Assembly (NCBI GenBank): GCA_020809705.1
Contig: CP085834.1
Coordinates: 4,030,001-4,094,000 of the forward strand
From: Calonectria ilicicola
Lineage: Eukaryota; Ascomycota; Sordariomycetes; Hypocreales; Nectriaceae
Direction: 5' to 3'
Length of the DNA stretch: 64,000 nucleotides
Positions 61,706 to 64,000 of this stretch are shown here, one piece after another. The translations under genes and the position numbers were made by a program. A model generated the notes under the pieces. The model ran no database searches, was not told the DNA's origin, and saw only the letters and a program-made list of their open reading frames with translations. Positions within the stretch are counted from its first letter, which is position 1, and each line of letters opens with the position of its first letter.

Positions 61706-61879
61706 AGCTAGCACCGGTGGACAGTACACCGTGTTTTTAGTGTTAAATAAGCTAACTGTTGTTTTCTAGGCTCACAAATATGAAGCACCGGGTCGACGCG
61801 TTGTGAGATAGGTGAGGAACTGGATACCGACACGTTAATTAAGAGGGGGAGGTTCTGTGTACCTCATCCCACTCCACTC

Positions 61880-62958
61880 TCAATTGTTCTTCTGTTCCAA
61901 TGTGAGATCGTTCTCGAACACGTTCCCATTCTCGAACATGTTCCGGGAGTAGTCTTCTGTGGATGTCTTCGGTTGAGAGGCTTGATCCCAACTCATCCGA
62001 TTCACGCTGTCGTCGTAGATCCCGTTAAATGCATCGTCCTCCGCGTCCACATCAAGAAGCTCAGACACCCCATAGGGATCGGATGGTGAGGTGCTATACA
62101 GCCACTGCATGTCGTATAAGGTGGAATCAACCACGTCGCTGTCTGTCAGCAACATATTCGCCTCGGGTGGCAGGTTGGAGATAAATGCAGGTTCGCCACA
62201 AATGCAGTTGCAATCCGGATATAAATCGATAGGCATCGTCTGTTTAAGAACCGAGGCCGCCTGCGATTGAGGTGTCGCCGGATATGATCCAGATTTGGTA
62301 GGGAGTAATTGCGGCGTAAGGTCGACATCTGTCCTTAGCTCAGGAGGCGAGGACTCTGGAAGTGAGCTAGCTGATGATTTAAATGCCTTCCTTGTAAGGT
62401 CCTGGAACCGATTATTTTGAGTCGGCGAGACCATCAAGATATTCTGAGTTGACCACGGTCGGGAGAGGATCTGGTCAACCTCGGGGAAGTATTGGGCAAA
62501 TTTCCGGTTCACCTCGTTCTCGTGCAATTGCTGGTCTTGGCCTGATGCCAACCCAGCCGTCGTCGCCGGGCTCCTGGACGAGCCCTCTTCGACGGATAAG
62601 GACGGTCGGCGTCGTCCACGGAGCTGATAGGACCGCGGGAACACATCATCCACCTCCTCGTACATCTCTTCCTTCAGGACGATGTCTCTGGTCACGCAAA
62701 GGCCCTTGCCGGTTCGCAGTTTATGAACCTCGCTGGCCCGATGCGCTGATTGGAGTCGAGCCTCGATGCTGCGGTCGGCCCGCCTTGAGGCGGCGATGAA
62801 GGCGCGTTCTTGGTTCTGCTCATGCGACCGTATCGTCTATATGATGGCATTAGATATCGCGTAGACGAGGGACGGGTAGCATGGTGAGTGAGGGCTTGTC
62901 ATACCTTTTGTGGGGGGCTATCAAGATCCATGATTGGGTCAATCGGCCTGAGAACCAT
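61880..62958 (-). CDS. Conserved fungal hypothetical protein (336 aa)
   Basis: Two exons on the minus strand: 62,905-62,958 (MVLRPIDPIMDLDSPPQK) and 61,880-62,836, with a 68-nt GTATGA...CATATAG intron in phase 0. The first ~80 residues form a charged, helical, well-patterned domain: TIRSHEQNQERAFIAASRR, SIEARLQSAHRASEVHKLRT, then EEMYEEVDDVFPRSYQL. I associate this with a family of unannotated Pezizomycotina proteins that share the EEMYEEEDDD-type motif and often look nuclear. The remaining ~250 residues are Ser/Pro/Asp-rich with short hydrophobic islands (MQWLYSTSPSDPYG), suggesting a disordered activation-like tail. No signal peptide or membrane segment. No DNA-binding domain is seen. A second ATG nine codons on could also serve as start. 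Confidence 0.75.
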
Positions 62959-64000
62959 TGGTGCGATGCGAGTCGAGACGACGCTGGTGGGTAATGTCAA
63001 TATCGAACTAGGTTGAGACTTGAGAAGCCGTCAGAACTGAATCGAGCAGTCGTTATTCGTAATCTGTAGTCGGGGTCGACGATGGTCATGGACTCAAGAG
63101 ATGGTGTTTGCAAAGCCAGAGATGATGGCAATAAGGAATTAGTCAATTTGAAAAGGTGAAGGGGGTACAGACGAAATCGAGCTGAGTTCCCAGTCATGAA
63201 AACTAGGTGTCAGCGACTGCGAGGCGTTTTGTACGAGGTGGAAACGCAAGACGAAGCAGTGTCAGAAAAACATGCTTCATTCACTCCATCTTGCTGCCCA
63301 ATTGACAACTTGGGCGGTCCGTGGAGGCAAATGATGTACGGGGCTTTTGACCCGGTTTGAGAGGCATCAGTGGCCAACAAATACACAGTACTTGATGCTC
63401 GCCTTGAAATTTCCCACAACCTTCGCAGGCCTCTCTGACTCCCTGACTCCCCGACTCCCCGCCTCCCCGCGCTCCACAGTGCCATGGGCCATAGGCAAGC
63501 CGCGGAAAAGCCGTTCCGATCGCCACTGAACGTTTCCCAATCCAATCACTACTTACAGTTACCCTGACTAGCCTAGCTGACCTAAGTCCTGCTGTTCCCG
63601 TTCTACCCCACCGTACCATTCTCTCCGACTCAGTGACCTTTGCGGGTTTTGCTTTTCTGCCGTTGAGTTACTTTTGTCACAGGCCTTGATTGATGAAAAT
63701 TCTGTGTGTCTGACTGGGGGTCTGACCCCACTGGTACCAGTACATGTAGTTGATGCAAATAGCCCAAAAATATCCTTATATTAGAGAACATTTAATCCCT
63801 ATTATTTTACTGTTAGAATGTGTATTGTATTGATTCTTAGTGATCTGATTTATAGTGGAGGTAAAGGTACATTTTTATATCCAATCTATATAGTAATATC
63901 CTTTAAATCCCTGGATATTCTAATCTACTTATTCTTCTTAATATACTCTTTTAGTTAAGCCCTTTTAGGTTTTAGTTAATTATTTTTTTATATTATTTTT
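62959..64000. other. Intergenic region, AT content rising at the right edge
   Basis: Upstream region of the minus-strand gene, with overlapping short open frames but none supportable. A small CTCCCTGA/CTCCCCGA tandem repeat lies at 63,433-63,470. From about 63,750 the sequence becomes AT-rich again and may mark the edge of another repeat block. Confidence 0.5.

Noticed and set aside
1..64000. Telomere repeats (TTAGGG/CCCTAA arrays)
   Set aside because: None seen at either end, so a subtelomeric position is only a possibility.

Overview
The window looks like nuclear DNA of a filamentous ascomycete (Pezizomycotina). The evidence is short introns (about 49-77 nt) with CTAAC-type branch sites, and fungal-type genes: a fungal-length phosphoketolase, a DHA1-type MFS pump, a TUDOR-domain HVA1 protein and YghA-like SDRs. 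There is also a very AT-rich block whose decayed transposons carry almost only C-to-T and G-to-A changes, the mark of repeat-induced point mutation (RIP). I cannot fix the genus.

Left 39.2 kb: a gene-free, RIP-burned AT isochore that can be read as nested LTR retrotransposons. Three Ty3/gypsy-type families have exact boundaries. Element D (9,863-26,472) has 275-bp LTRs. It is interrupted in its reverse transcriptase by a 532-bp solo LTR (14,040-14,571, TSD GAATC) and further on by element A (18,954-24,317, 212-bp LTRs, TSD GTTAT). Element C (26,526-38,792, 399-bp LTRs, TSD GTAAC) is interrupted inside its integrase core by element B (31,596-36,957, opposite strand, 212-bp LTRs, TSD TTAAC). 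A and B are the same family. Gag, RT, RNase H, integrase and chromodomain remains can be read through the stop codons. To the left of D lie a RIP-destroyed gene with three tandem C2H2 zinc fingers (3.2-3.9 kb) and two degenerate tandem-repeat tracts.

From about 39.27 kb base composition changes abruptly to ordinary gene-bearing DNA. In order: a GC-rich relic of a metal P-type ATPase (41.0-41.3 kb, minus); a small conserved-looking gene behind two G-quadruplex tracts (41.99 kb); a six-exon phosphoketolase of 811 aa whose last intron is GC-AG (43.56-46.26 kb); a small gene ending in an LDLNLD-type domain (47.9 kb, minus); an SDR pseudogene (50.1-50.7 kb, minus); a 75-aa HVA1/TUDOR gene (51.4 kb); a small hydrophilic protein with a 38-aa internal duplication (53.5-54.0 kb, minus); a broken sugar permease (54.4-55.9 kb); an intact SDR (56.2-57.2 kb, minus); an intact DHA1 MFS transporter (58.7-60.3 kb); a copia RNase H scrap (61.3-61.7 kb); and a conserved fungal protein of 336 aa (61.9-63.0 kb, minus). 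AT content rises again at the right edge.

The right half is a sparse, decaying region next to heterochromatin. Intact stress or carbon-metabolism genes (phosphoketolase, SDR, HVA1, drug-type MFS) alternate with dead paralogues (SDR, sugar permease, ATPase) that were lost by frameshift and truncation rather than by RIP. I see no operon-like or secondary-metabolite cluster logic. The most unusual content is the precise nested-transposon stratigraphy, the poorly RIPed islands inside it, and the zinc-finger gene relic.
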